Below, in pieces: positions 6,824 to 21,462 of a stretch of 35,872 bases of DNA. Each line of letters begins with the position of its first letter. Position 1 is the first letter of the stretch. Source of the DNA: an uncultured Pseudomonadota bacterium (GTDB taxonomy: Bacteria > Pseudomonadota > Gammaproteobacteria > Steroidobacterales > Steroidobacteraceae). The position numbers were made by a program, and so were the translations under genes. The notes below the pieces were generated by a model. It saw nothing but the letters and a program-made list of their open reading frames with translations. It was not told the DNA's origin and made no database searches. Location: contig CAISEB010000021.1 in NCBI GenBank assembly GCA_903884235.1, positions 1 to 35,872 on the forward strand, in the 5' to 3' direction.

Positions 6824-8323
6824 CTAGGGCGCCCAGGTGAACGTCGCCACGGCACCGGCCGGCAGGGTGTACGCCGCCGTGCGTGCCGCGGAGACGATGC
6901 CGAACGTCGTCGCCGCCGCCGCGGTGTTCGCGACGACGAGCACGACCGAGCCGTCGTCCGCGTTGCGGAACGCCACGCTGTCGAGGCCGCCCACCCCGGT
7001 CGTCGAGGCGACGCGCTCGGCACCGGGCCGCACGAAGCGACTGAAGTGCGCGAGCGCGTAGTACTCCTCGTTGCGCGTCACCTGCCCGGTGCTCGAGTCG
7101 ATCGTCAGCACGCCGCGGCAGTTGCCGCAGCCGCCGTCGTGCGGCCCCCCGGTCTCGTCGAGGGCGAGGTTGTGGAGCATGACGGCGCGTGCCCAGTTGC
7201 GCGTCGTGCCGATCAGCAGCGTGTCGACCATCCACAGCAGGTTGTCCTGCCACACCGGCGCCCAGCCGCCGCCGGAGCATTCCGTGAAGTAGGTGTCCTT
7301 GTCCGGGTAGGCGTCGTGCACCTGCGCCTGGCTCGTCGGATCGCCGGCGTAGCAGTGCCAGGCGACGCCGCCGACGTACGGACGGGCCGTCGCGTCGGCA
7401 AGCACGCCGAGCGGCTCGCCGGGCGCATCCCAGTTGTGGTCCCACTCGAGCAGGCGCACCGGGTTCGCGCGCGCCGCGAACAGCGGCCCGACGTACTGGC
7501 CGAGCAGCAGCGCCCGCTGGCCCGTGTCGAGCCGCATCCCCGGGTAGTCCGGCGGCTCGTAGCCCGGCTCGTTCTGCAGGCTGAGCGCGTACAGCGGCAC
7601 GCCCTCCGCCTCCATCGCGTCGGCGAAGCGGCCGAGGTAGCGCGCGAAGGCGCCATAGGCCGCGGGGCGCAGCGTGGCCGTGATGCCGGCGACCTGCACC
7701 AGGCTGTCGTTGGTCTTCATCCACGCCGGCGGGCTCCACGGCGTCGCCATGATCCGCAGCGACGGATTGGCCGCGAGCGCCGCCTTCAGCAGCGGCAGCG
7801 TCGCGGACTGCAAGGGCGCGATCGAGAACGCGGCGAGCGCATCGTCCACCTGCCCCGCCGGCATGTCGTCGAAGGTGTAGCGGCTCGTCGAGAAGTCCGA
7901 CGCGCCGATCGGCAGGCGCATGAAGCTGAGCCCGAGGCCGCCGCCGGTGCGCCCGAAGAGTTCCGCGAGCAGCGCAGCGCGCGCCGGATCGGCGAGGTGG
8001 GTCGTGAGGTTCAGCGCCGACGCATCGGTCAGCGTCGCCCCGAAGCCGACCATGCTCTGGAACCGGGTCGCCGGATCCACGCTGATCAGCTTCGCGGGCG
8101 CCGTGCCCGCGAGGAACGCAAGATCGGCGTCGCGCGCGACGAGGCGGGAGCGGTCCGGCCACGTGACCCAGACCGAGACCACCGGTCCGGGCACCGAGCA
8201 GGTCGCGCCGGCGGCGACCTGCCCCGTCGGACAGCCGCCGACCGCGCTGCCGCCCGCGCCGCCGCAGGCCGCGAGCCCCAGGCAGGCGAGCAGGGACGCC
8301 AGCAGGCGTGGCGCGTCGGGGAT
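6824..8323 (-). CDS. GH30-family glycoside hydrolase lipoprotein
   Basis: A secreted retaining glycosidase of the GH30 type (glucosylceramidase / beta-1,6-glucanase / xylanase relatives). After a lipoprotein signal (RLLASLLACLGLAAC, lipid-modified Cys20 counted from codon 8323) comes the (beta/alpha)8 barrel, with WSPPAWMKTN, the acid/base Glu252 in SLQNEPGYE and the nucleophile Glu348 in YFTECSGG. The C-terminal 90 residues form the usual small beta-sandwich. Length is about 499 residues. The start is uncertain: there is no ATG, GTG or TTG between the tRNA-Ser 3' end (8324) and the signal peptide. The boundary given begins at ATC 8323; CTG 8305 is another option, and an in-frame GTG (8407) lies inside the tRNA gene. 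Confidence 0.75.
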   Translation of the reverse strand: MPDAPRLLASLLACLGLAACGGAGGSAVGGCPTGQVAAGATCSVPGPVVSVWVTWPDRSRLVARDADLAFLAGTAPAKLISVDPATRFQSMVGFGATLTDASALNLTTHLADPARAALLAELFGRTGGGLGLSFMRLPIGASDFSTSRYTFDDMPAGQVDDALAAFSIAPLQSATLPLLKAALAANPSLRIMATPWSPPAWMKTNDSLVQVAGITATLRPAAYGAFARYLGRFADAMEAEGVPLYALSLQNEPGYEPPDYPGMRLDTGQRALLLGQYVGPLFAARANPVRLLEWDHNWDAPGEPLGVLADATARPYVGGVAWHCYAGDPTSQAQVHDAYPDKDTYFTECSGGGWAPVWQDNLLWMVDTLLIGTTRNWARAVMLHNLALDETGGPHDGGCGNCRGVLTIDSSTGQVTRNEEYYALAHFSRFVRPGAERVASTTGVGGLDSVAFRNADDGSVVLVVANTAAAATTFGIVSAARTAAYTLPAGAVATFTWAP

Positions 8324-8413
8324 TGGCGGTGGGGGTGGGATTCGAACCCACGGGAGGCGTAAACCTCCGGTAGTTTTCAAGACTACTGCCTTAAACCGCT
8401 CGGCCACCCCACC
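8324..8413 (-). tRNA. tRNA-Ser (anticodon UGA)
   Basis: A complete 90-base type-II tRNA on the minus strand with an encoded CCA. The acceptor stem is GGTGGGG/CCCCACC with discriminator G. The anticodon stem-loop is GTAGT-CTTGAAA-ACTAC with anticodon TGA (reads UCA/UCG). The long variable arm (GGAGG-TTTAC-GCCTCC) is typical for serine, and the T arm is GTGGG-TTCGAAT-CCCAC. The serS gene lies about 1 kb away on the same strand. Confidence 0.96.
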
Positions 8414-8477
8414 ACGCGGCCCGAAGGGGCCACCCCTTGAACTTTACCGGAGCGCAACGATCTAGTGGGTACGAACC

Positions 8478-8513
8478 GCGCAATCCGGTCGGCTTGCGCC
8501 GTTCCGGTATAAT
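8478..8513 (+). promoter_or_regulatory. Promoter region of the YccA-like gene
   Basis: A perfect TATAAT (8508-8513) lies 27 bases before the ATG at 8541 and gives a short leader with a GAGGAG ribosome site. No standard -35 is at the right distance. Instead an inverted repeat GCGCAA (8478-8483) and TTGCGC (8494-8499) with a 10-base spacer sits just upstream and could be an operator for an activator or repressor. Confidence 0.55.
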
Positions 8514-8540
8514 CCGGCGACCACCGAGGAGATGCCCGCA

Positions 8541-9233
8541 ATGGAACCCGCTTCGAACCGCCCCGTCACGATCGAGGGCACCGCGACGCGCATCGGCGTC
8601 TCGGCGACCAGCACCAGCGCCCAGCGCGTGCTGCGCAACACCTACATGCTGCTGTCGGCGTCGCTGCTGTGGAGCGCCGCCTGCGCCGGGGCCTCGATGG
8701 CCTGGAACCTGCCGTACCCGGGCCTGCTGCTGACGCTGGTCGGCTTCTACGGCCTGCTGTTCGCGATCGAGAAGCTGCGCAACAGCGCCTGGAGCGTGCT
8801 GCTCGTGTTCGCGCTGACCGGATTCATGGGCTACACGCTCGGCCCCATCCTCAGCATGTACTCGCGCGCCATCCCGGACGGCAGCTCGGTGATCATGACC
8901 GCGTTCGGCCTCACCGGCGCGACGTTCCTGTCGCTGTCGGCGTATGCGGTGATCACGCGCCGCAACTTCAGCTTCATGGGCAGCTTCCTCGTCGTGGGCT
9001 CGATCACGGCGTTCCTGCTCGGCCTCATCGCGATCTTCTTCCACCTGCCGGGGCTGTCGCTCGCGGTGTCGGGCCTGTTCACGCTGATCTCGAGCGGGAT
9101 CATCCTGTGGCAGACCGGCGAGATCGTGAATGGCGGCGAGACGAACTACGTCTCGGCGACGGTGACGCTGTACGTCAGCATCTACAACCTGTTCCTCAGC
9201 CTGCTGCGGATCCTCGGCGCCTCGCGCAACTGA
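8541..9233 (+). CDS. Bax inhibitor-1 / YccA family membrane protein
   Basis: A 230-residue integral membrane protein with about seven hydrophobic segments, from LRNTYMLLSASLLWSAAC to the C-terminal VTLYVSIYNLFLSLLRIL. The last of these (TLYVSIYNLFLSLLRILG) is the diagnostic end of the family. In E. coli YccA modulates the FtsH protease at the inner membrane; other relatives are calcium-permeable channels. The ATG at 8541 is preferred to the one at 8532 because the GAGGAG ribosome site (8526-8531) abuts the latter and lies 9 bases before the former. The gene is monocistronic and closed by a strong hairpin. Confidence 0.9.
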   Translation: MEPASNRPVTIEGTATRIGVSATSTSAQRVLRNTYMLLSASLLWSAACAGASMAWNLPYPGLLLTLVGFYGLLFAIEKLRNSAWSVLLVFALTGFMGYTLGPILSMYSRAIPDGSSVIMTAFGLTGATFLSLSAYAVITRRNFSFMGSFLVVGSITAFLLGLIAIFFHLPGLSLAVSGLFTLISSGIILWQTGEIVNGGETNYVSATVTLYVSIYNLFLSLLRILGASRN

Positions 9234-9254
9234 TCCGACCCGCAGCGCGATCCC

Positions 9255-9286
9255 GACGCCGCCGCACGGCAACGTGCGGCGGCGTC
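9255..9286. terminator. Strong hairpin between YccA-like gene and serS
   Basis: A perfect 14-bp stem (9255-9268 with 9273-9286) is capped by a GCAA tetraloop, which is of the stable GNRA type. It lies between two converging genes and can serve both. The T run on the plus side is short (CTCGTCT), so pausing may depend mostly on the stem. Confidence 0.8.
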
Positions 9287-9299
9287 CTCGTCTGCGGCC

Positions 9300-11907
<2,608 letters not shown>

Positions 11908-11919
11908 GCGCGCATTGTA
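11908..11919 (-). promoter_or_regulatory. Possible internal -10 element before rarA
   Basis: TACAAT (11919-11914, minus strand) is followed by GCGCGC and then the GTG of rarA. This matches five of six bases of the -10 consensus at the distance that would put transcription start on the start codon. No good -35 is found, so the call is tentative. Confidence 0.35.
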
Positions 11920-11935
11920 GCGGCGCGCGCGTGGA

Positions 11936-12322
11936 TCAGCGCGGCGCGAGGCCGAGCAGCCGCTCGACCCTGAGCGCCCAGCCGCCGAGCCCGGCCCGGG
12001 CGAGGCCGATCGCGACGGCGATGCCGACCACTTCGGCGAGCACGTCGCCAAACTCCGCGCTGCGGGTCGGCGTGAGGGCCTGCAGGCCCTCGATCAGGAT
12101 GCCGAAGCCGAGCGCGGCGCCGGCGATGAGCGGATCGCGCCCGCGCGGGTAGATGCCGACGTACCAGAACACCAGCAGGAAGTAGCCGACGACGTGCTGG
12201 AGCTTGTCCCACACGTGCACCGGCAGCGGCGCGCCGCCGGGCCACAGGCTGAGCACGAGGCCGAGCACGGCGCCGGCGATGCCGCCGAGCGACCACAGCC
12301 ACGCCAGGCGCAATGGCAGCAC
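11936..12322 (-). CDS. VanZ-like small membrane protein
   Basis: A 128-residue protein with three or four membrane segments. The VanZ-like signature is visible: WDKLQHVVGYFLLVFW in the first half, and IEGLQALTPTRSAEFGDVLAEVVGI later, with the conserved Asp, His and Glu-Gly-x-Q. VanZ relatives confer low-level teicoplanin resistance in enterococci, but most chromosomal ones are unstudied. The start is a GTG at 12322, one base after the lolA stop, with the ribosome site TGAGGTG formed by the lolA end. It is inserted between lolA and rarA, which are usually adjacent in gammaproteobacteria, and is probably co-transcribed with both. Confidence 0.75.
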   Translation of the reverse strand: MLPLRLAWLWSLGGIAGAVLGLVLSLWPGGAPLPVHVWDKLQHVVGYFLLVFWYVGIYPRGRDPLIAGAALGFGILIEGLQALTPTRSAEFGDVLAEVVGIAVAIGLARAGLGGWALRVERLLGLAPR

Positions 12323-12323
12323 C

Positions 12324-12962
12324 TCAGCGAGCCGCGCCGATCACGTCGACACCGGCTGGCGGCGTGAACGTGAACAGCGCATCCGGCACCTTCGCGTTGC
12401 GTTCGAGCTTCTTGAGCTCGATCAGCGTCCGCTGGTTCAGCTTGTCGGAGAACTCGAGCCGGCGCAGCGTGTCGCCGACGAAGCCGAGGCGGATCTCCCG
12501 GAAATCCGTGTCGCCGGACTTCGGCGTCAGCGCGATCCAGTCGAGCCCGACCGCGCGGCCGGCATCGCGGACGGTGAAGCCGTCGCGCACCCGCGCCTGG
12601 CCGGACAGCAGCATCGCCGGCGTCTGCGACAGCGTGTCACGCACCCTGCGGACCGTGGCCTGCTCGAGGTCCGGGTCGTAGAGCCAGAGCTTCTCGCCGT
12701 CACAGACGATCAGCTGGCGCGGCGTCGTGTAGTCCCAGCGGAACCGCCCGGGCTTGCGCAGGTAGAGCGTGCCGGCCGCATGCTGCGTGGTCGCGCCATC
12801 GGCGGCGACCAGGTCCTGGGTGAATTCGGCGCGCACCGAATCGAGCGAGGCGAGCGCGCGTTCCAGCCGCTCCGCCGGATCGGCGTCCGCGGCGCGCGCC
12901 GCGAACGGCAGCAGCAGGGCGAGCGCGGCGAATGCGGCGAATGCGCCGGGCAGGCGACGCAC
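12324..12962 (-). CDS. lolA: Periplasmic lipoprotein carrier LolA
   Basis: A 212-residue periplasmic chaperone that takes lipoproteins from the LolCDE exporter and hands them to LolB at the outer membrane. The signal peptide ends near residue 24 (LLLPFAARA-ADAD). The family pattern follows: LDSVRAEFTQ, GTLYLRKPGRFRWDYTTP, LIVCDGEKLWLYDPDLEQATV, then DWIALTPKSGDTDFREIRLGF and a C-terminal FTFTPPAGVDVI. The start is a GTG, 3 bases after the ftsK stop, so it is translated from the ftsK message. The conserved Arg in GRFRWDY, needed for release, is present. Confidence 0.95.
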   Translation of the reverse strand: MRRLPGAFAAFAALALLLPFAARAADADPAERLERALASLDSVRAEFTQDLVAADGATTQHAAGTLYLRKPGRFRWDYTTPRQLIVCDGEKLWLYDPDLEQATVRRVRDTLSQTPAMLLSGQARVRDGFTVRDAGRAVGLDWIALTPKSGDTDFREIRLGFVGDTLRRLEFSDKLNQRTLIELKKLERNAKVPDALFTFTPPAGVDVIGAAR

Positions 12963-12965
12963 GGC

Positions 12966-16416
<3,451 letters not shown>

Positions 16417-16426
16417 GGAACAGCCG

Positions 16427-17584
16427 ATGGACGCAGCGACGCTCGTCGCGACGAGCCACGGCAGCATCGACGAGATCGACGCGGGCGACTGGAACGCCCT
16501 CGCGGCGGGCGGTGTGCCGTTCCTGCGCCACGAGTTCCTCGCCGCGCTCGAGCACACGGGCGCGGTGTCGCCGGCCACCGGCTGGCGACCCGCGCACCTC
16601 GCGGTGCGCAGCGGCGCGCGGCTCGTCGCGGCGATGCCGCTCTACGAGAAGAGCCATTCCTGGGGCGAGTTCGTGTTCGACTTCGCCTGGGCGAACGCCT
16701 ACGCGCGCAACGGGGTCGCCTACTTCCCGAAGCTCGTCTCGGCGACCCCGTTCACGCCGGCGAGCGGCCCGCGGCTGCTGGTGGACCCGGCGTTCCCCGG
16801 GGCCCGGGAGGCGCTCGCGGCAGCGCTCGAGGCCCTCACCCCGGCCTATTCGTCGCTGCACGTGCAGTTCGCGACCGAACAGGAGTGCAGCTGGCTCGCG
16901 GCGCGCGGCTACCTGCCGCGCATCGACTGCCAGTTCCACTGGCACAACCGCGGCTATGCGGACTTCGACGCCTTCCTCGCGACCTTCACCTCCAAGAAGC
17001 GCAAGAACGTCCGCCAGGAGCGGCGCCGCGTCGCCGACGCGGGCATTCGCTTCGAATGGCGCGCCGGCGACACGCTGGACGAGCCGGAATGGCGCGCCGT
17101 GCACGCGCTGCACGCCACGACGTTCCGCCGCCATGGCAACGAGCCGTACCTGCCGGTCGCGTTCTTCATCGAGGCGAGCCGCCACGAGCGGATCCGCCCG
17201 CTGGTGCTGATGGCGCACGCCGGCGCCGTGCTCGTCGCGATCGCGATCTTCTTCCGCGGCGAGCACTCGCTGTACGGCCGCTACTGGGGCGCGGCCGGCG
17301 ACTTCCACAGCCTGCATTTCGAGGCCTGCTACCACCAGGGCATCGAGTACTGCATCCGCGAGGGCCTCGGCCACTTCGAGCCAGGCACGCAGGGCGAGCA
17401 CAAGGTCGCGCGCGGCTTCGCGCCCACGCTCACCCATTCCGCGCACCGCATCGAGGACCCGCGCTTCCGGGACGCCATCCGCCGCTACCTCGGCGCCGAG
17501 CGCGAGGGCGTGCTCGCCTACGCGGCCGAAGTCGAGAGCCACGTCCCCTACCGGGCGGCGCCGGACCTTGCGGTCGAGCCGTGA
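16427..17584 (+). CDS. COG3146-type GNAT acyltransferase
   Basis: A 385-residue protein of the PF04339/COG3146 group, which has two GNAT-like halves and is related to FemX-type peptidoglycan-modifying acyltransferases. Recognisable stretches are GVPFLRHEFLAALE, ATGWRPAHLAV, MPLYEKSHSWGEFVFDFAWANAY near the N-terminus, TSKKRKNVRQERR in the middle, and RYWGAAGDFHSLHFEACYHQGI with FEPGTQGEHKVARGF near the end. The acceptor is not established; it occupies the place that in many gammaproteobacteria is taken by, or lies next to, aat. A GAGGAAC ribosome site precedes the ATG. Its stop overlaps the aat start (GTGA). Confidence 0.85.
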   Translation: MDAATLVATSHGSIDEIDAGDWNALAAGGVPFLRHEFLAALEHTGAVSPATGWRPAHLAVRSGARLVAAMPLYEKSHSWGEFVFDFAWANAYARNGVAYFPKLVSATPFTPASGPRLLVDPAFPGAREALAAALEALTPAYSSLHVQFATEQECSWLAARGYLPRIDCQFHWHNRGYADFDAFLATFTSKKRKNVRQERRRVADAGIRFEWRAGDTLDEPEWRAVHALHATTFRRHGNEPYLPVAFFIEASRHERIRPLVLMAHAGAVLVAIAIFFRGEHSLYGRYWGAAGDFHSLHFEACYHQGIEYCIREGLGHFEPGTQGEHKVARGFAPTLTHSAHRIEDPRFRDAIRRYLGAEREGVLAYAAEVESHVPYRAAPDLAVEP

Positions 17585-18261
17585 TCGCGGACGCGGCGCT
17601 GCCGCCCTGGCTCGATGAGACGGGCTCGCCGGACCAGTTCCCGGACCCGGCGCAGGCCCTGGACGAGCCCAACGGCCTGCTTGCGGTCGGCGGGGCGCTG
17701 ACCCCCGACTGGCTGCTCGAGGCCTACCGTCGCGGGATCTTCCCGTGGTTCAGCCCCGGCCAGCCGGTACTCTGGTGGTCCCCCGACCCGCGCGCGGTGT
17801 TCGTCCCGGAGCGCTTCCGGGCCGCGCGCAGCCTGCGCCAGTCCATCCGCGGGCGCGGCTACGAGACGGTCCTCGACCGGGACTTCGGGGCGGTGATCCG
17901 CGCCTGCGCGGCACCCCGCGAAGCCGACGGGGGCACCTGGATCACGGCCTCGATGATCGCGGCATACGAGGAACTGCACCGGCTCGGGCACGCCCACTCG
18001 GTCGAGACCTGGGCGGGCGAGGAGCTCGTCGGCGGGCTGTACGGGGTGCGCGTCGGTGCGATGTTCTACGGGGAATCCATGTTCAGCCGGGCCCGCGACG
18101 CCTCGAAGGTGGCGCTCGCGCGGCTCGTCGAGGAGGCGCTGGCCACCGGGATCCGGCTGATCGACTGCCAGCTGCCGACCCCCCACCTCGCCTCGCTCGG
18201 CGCCGAAACCGTCCGGCGCACCGACTTCCTCCGGCGCGTCGCGATCCACGTGCGCGAGTGA
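17581..18261 (+). CDS. aat: Leucyl/phenylalanyl-tRNA-protein transferase
   Basis: A 226-residue enzyme that moves Leu or Phe from its tRNA to N-terminal Arg or Lys of proteins, creating an N-degron. Family landmarks are FPDPAQALDEPNGLLAVGG, LLEAYRRGIFPWF, PVLWWSPDPRAV and YGESMFSR-ASKVAL, followed by LIDCQLPTPHLASLGA. The start is a GTG at 17581 overlapping the previous stop by 4 bases. ClpS and ClpA, which recognise and unfold the tagged protein, are encoded within 4 kb. Confidence 0.95.
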   Translation: MIADAALPPWLDETGSPDQFPDPAQALDEPNGLLAVGGALTPDWLLEAYRRGIFPWFSPGQPVLWWSPDPRAVFVPERFRAARSLRQSIRGRGYETVLDRDFGAVIRACAAPREADGGTWITASMIAAYEELHRLGHAHSVETWAGEELVGGLYGVRVGAMFYGESMFSRARDASKVALARLVEEALATGIRLIDCQLPTPHLASLGAETVRRTDFLRRVAIHVRE

Positions 18262-18301
18262 CTCCGGCCGGGCGCCGGTTGCGCCGGCGCAACCCGCTGG
18301 T

Positions 18302-18330
18302 TTGCGCGGGAGCCCCCCTTTGGGCACAAT
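18302..18330 (+). promoter_or_regulatory. infA promoter
   Basis: TTGCGC (18302-18307) and CACAAT (18325-18330) are 17 bases apart, giving a start near 18337 and a 24-base leader that carries a GGGAAGAGA ribosome site for infA. A palindrome GGTTGCGCC-GGCGCAACC (18277-18294) lies just upstream and may be a weak aat terminator. Confidence 0.6.
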
Positions 18331-18360
18331 GCGGCGCCTCCTAAGCTGCGCGGGAAGAGA

Positions 18361-18579
18361 ATGTCGAAAGAGGAAGCCATCCAGATGGAGGGTGAGGTCG
18401 TCGAGACCCTGCCCAACACGACGTTTCGCGTGAAGCTGAAGAACGGCCACGTGGTGACGGCGCATATCTCGGGGAAGATGCGCAAGAACTACATCCGCAT
18501 CCTGACGGGCGACGTCGTCACCGTCGAAATGACCCCGTACGACCTGACCAAGGGTCGCATCGTCTACCGCGGGCGCTGA
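18361..18579 (+). CDS. infA: Translation initiation factor IF-1
   Basis: A 72-residue S1/OB-fold protein, the exact length of E. coli IF-1. It binds the ribosomal A site and helps IF-2 and IF-3 at initiation. It reads [20 protein letters not shown] at the start, then [24 protein letters not shown], and ends in [12 protein letters not shown]; all are near-invariant. A strong ribosome site (GGGAAGAGA) precedes the ATG. Confidence 0.98.
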   Translation: MSKEEAIQMEGEVVETLPNTTFRVKLKNGHVVTAHISGKMRKNYIRILTGDVVTVEMTPYDLTKGRIVYRGR

Positions 18580-18593
18580 TCGCCCACGAGACC

Positions 18594-18612
18594 GCGGGCG
18601 TCGAACGCCCGC
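18594..18612. terminator. Hairpin between infA and clpA
   Basis: A 7-bp GC stem, GCGGGCG (18594-18600) and CGCCCGC (18606-18612), with loop TCGAA lies between the convergent infA and clpA stops. It has no T run on either side, so efficiency is uncertain. Confidence 0.5.
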
Positions 18613-18618
18613 CCGGCC

Positions 18619-20898
<2,280 letters not shown>

Positions 20899-20926
20899 GG
20901 GTGGATCCTCGGGTGGGCGGATCGGG

Positions 20927-21265
20927 TCAGTCGGTCTCTTCCATCGTGCACAGCAAGGGATGCTGGTGCTGGCGGGCGTAGGCCATGACCTGCGCCACCT
21001 TGGTCTCGGCGATCTCGTAAGTATAGACGCCGCAGACGCCGCGGCCGCGGGTATGGACCTCGAGCATGACGCGCGTCGCCTTGACGCGGTCCATGCCGAA
21101 GATCCGCTCCAGCACGTCGACGACGAACTCCATCGGCGTGAAGTCGTCGTTCAGCAGCAGCACCTGGTACAGCGGCGGTCGCTTGAGGCGGGGCGTCGCC
21201 TCCTCGACCACCAGGCTGTGGCCCGGCTCGCTCGGGACGTCGCGGGCGGGATCATCGGGATTCAT
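20927..21265 (-). CDS. clpS: ClpS N-degron adaptor
   Basis: A 112-residue adaptor that binds proteins with N-terminal Leu, Phe, Tyr or Trp and delivers them to ClpA. After a flexible N-terminal tail (1-32) comes the core, with [20 protein letters not shown], where the Asn-Asp pair binds the substrate amino group, and [27 protein letters not shown], whose Met and Val-His line the pocket. The ATG at 21265 is chosen; the promoter just upstream would start transcription at this A, so the mRNA may be leaderless. Confidence 0.95.
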   Translation of the reverse strand: MNPDDPARDVPSEPGHSLVVEEATPRLKRPPLYQVLLLNDDFTPMEFVVDVLERIFGMDRVKATRVMLEVHTRGRGVCGVYTYEIAETKVAQVMAYARQHQHPLLCTMEETD

Positions 21266-21271
21266 GGGGCC

Positions 21272-21300
21272 TTTATAGGGTCGACGGACCCCTAACACAA
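21272..21300 (-). promoter_or_regulatory. clpS promoter (predicts leaderless mRNA)
   Basis: On the minus strand TTGTGT (21300-21295) and TATAAA (21277-21272) are exactly 17 bases apart. The ATG begins after six more bases (GGCCCC), so the first transcribed base should be at or next to the start codon. AAGG overlaps the -10 and would not be transcribed. Confidence 0.7.
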
Positions 21301-21357
21301 GTCGCCGCGCGACGACGGTGCCGCGCCGGCGTCCCGGCCTCGCGCACGGTCCCCGGC

Positions 21358-21387
21358 TTGTGGCTGTCATGGGCGTACCCGTATGAT
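21358..21387 (+). promoter_or_regulatory. gsp operon promoter
   Basis: TTGTGG (21358-21363) and TATGAT (21382-21387) are 18 bases apart on the plus strand. The expected start is near 21394, where an ATG begins a 22-codon ORF. gspC starts about 65 bases further downstream. Confidence 0.6.
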
Positions 21388-21393
21388 CGGACG

Positions 21394-21462
21394 ATGATTA
21401 TTCCCATGAGCTCCGCGACGATCGGCGCCTCGCCCGACGGCGCGGAATGCGGCTCGAGATGA
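21394..21462 (+). CDS. Possible leader peptide of the gsp operon
   Basis: A 22-codon ORF ([20 protein letters not shown] plus Ser-Arg) begins with an ATG six bases after a TATGAT -10 element, as in a leaderless mRNA. It ends with TGA overlapping the ATG of gspC at 21459 (ATGA). Translation of this ORF could therefore feed ribosomes into gspC, which has no clear ribosome site of its own. The peptide matches nothing I recognise. The evidence is position and overlap only. Confidence 0.4.
   Translation: MIIPMSSATIGASPDGAECGSR

Noticed and set aside
4991-8362. A very long open frame (over 1,100 codons) on the plus strand running through padR, pspC, FKBP and GH30
   Set aside because: It is out of frame or antisense to genes with clear family motifs, and its translation is a low-complexity Arg/Ala/Gly-rich string, as expected from GC-rich codon bias.
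8324-8407. GTG at 8407 as the GH30 start
   Set aside because: It lies within the tRNA-Ser gene and would add residues translated from tRNA before the lipoprotein signal. Kept only as an alternative.
11936-12322. Calling the VanZ-like gene a teicoplanin-resistance determinant
   Set aside because: There are no vanA-type genes nearby, and most chromosomal VanZ-like proteins have no proven resistance role.
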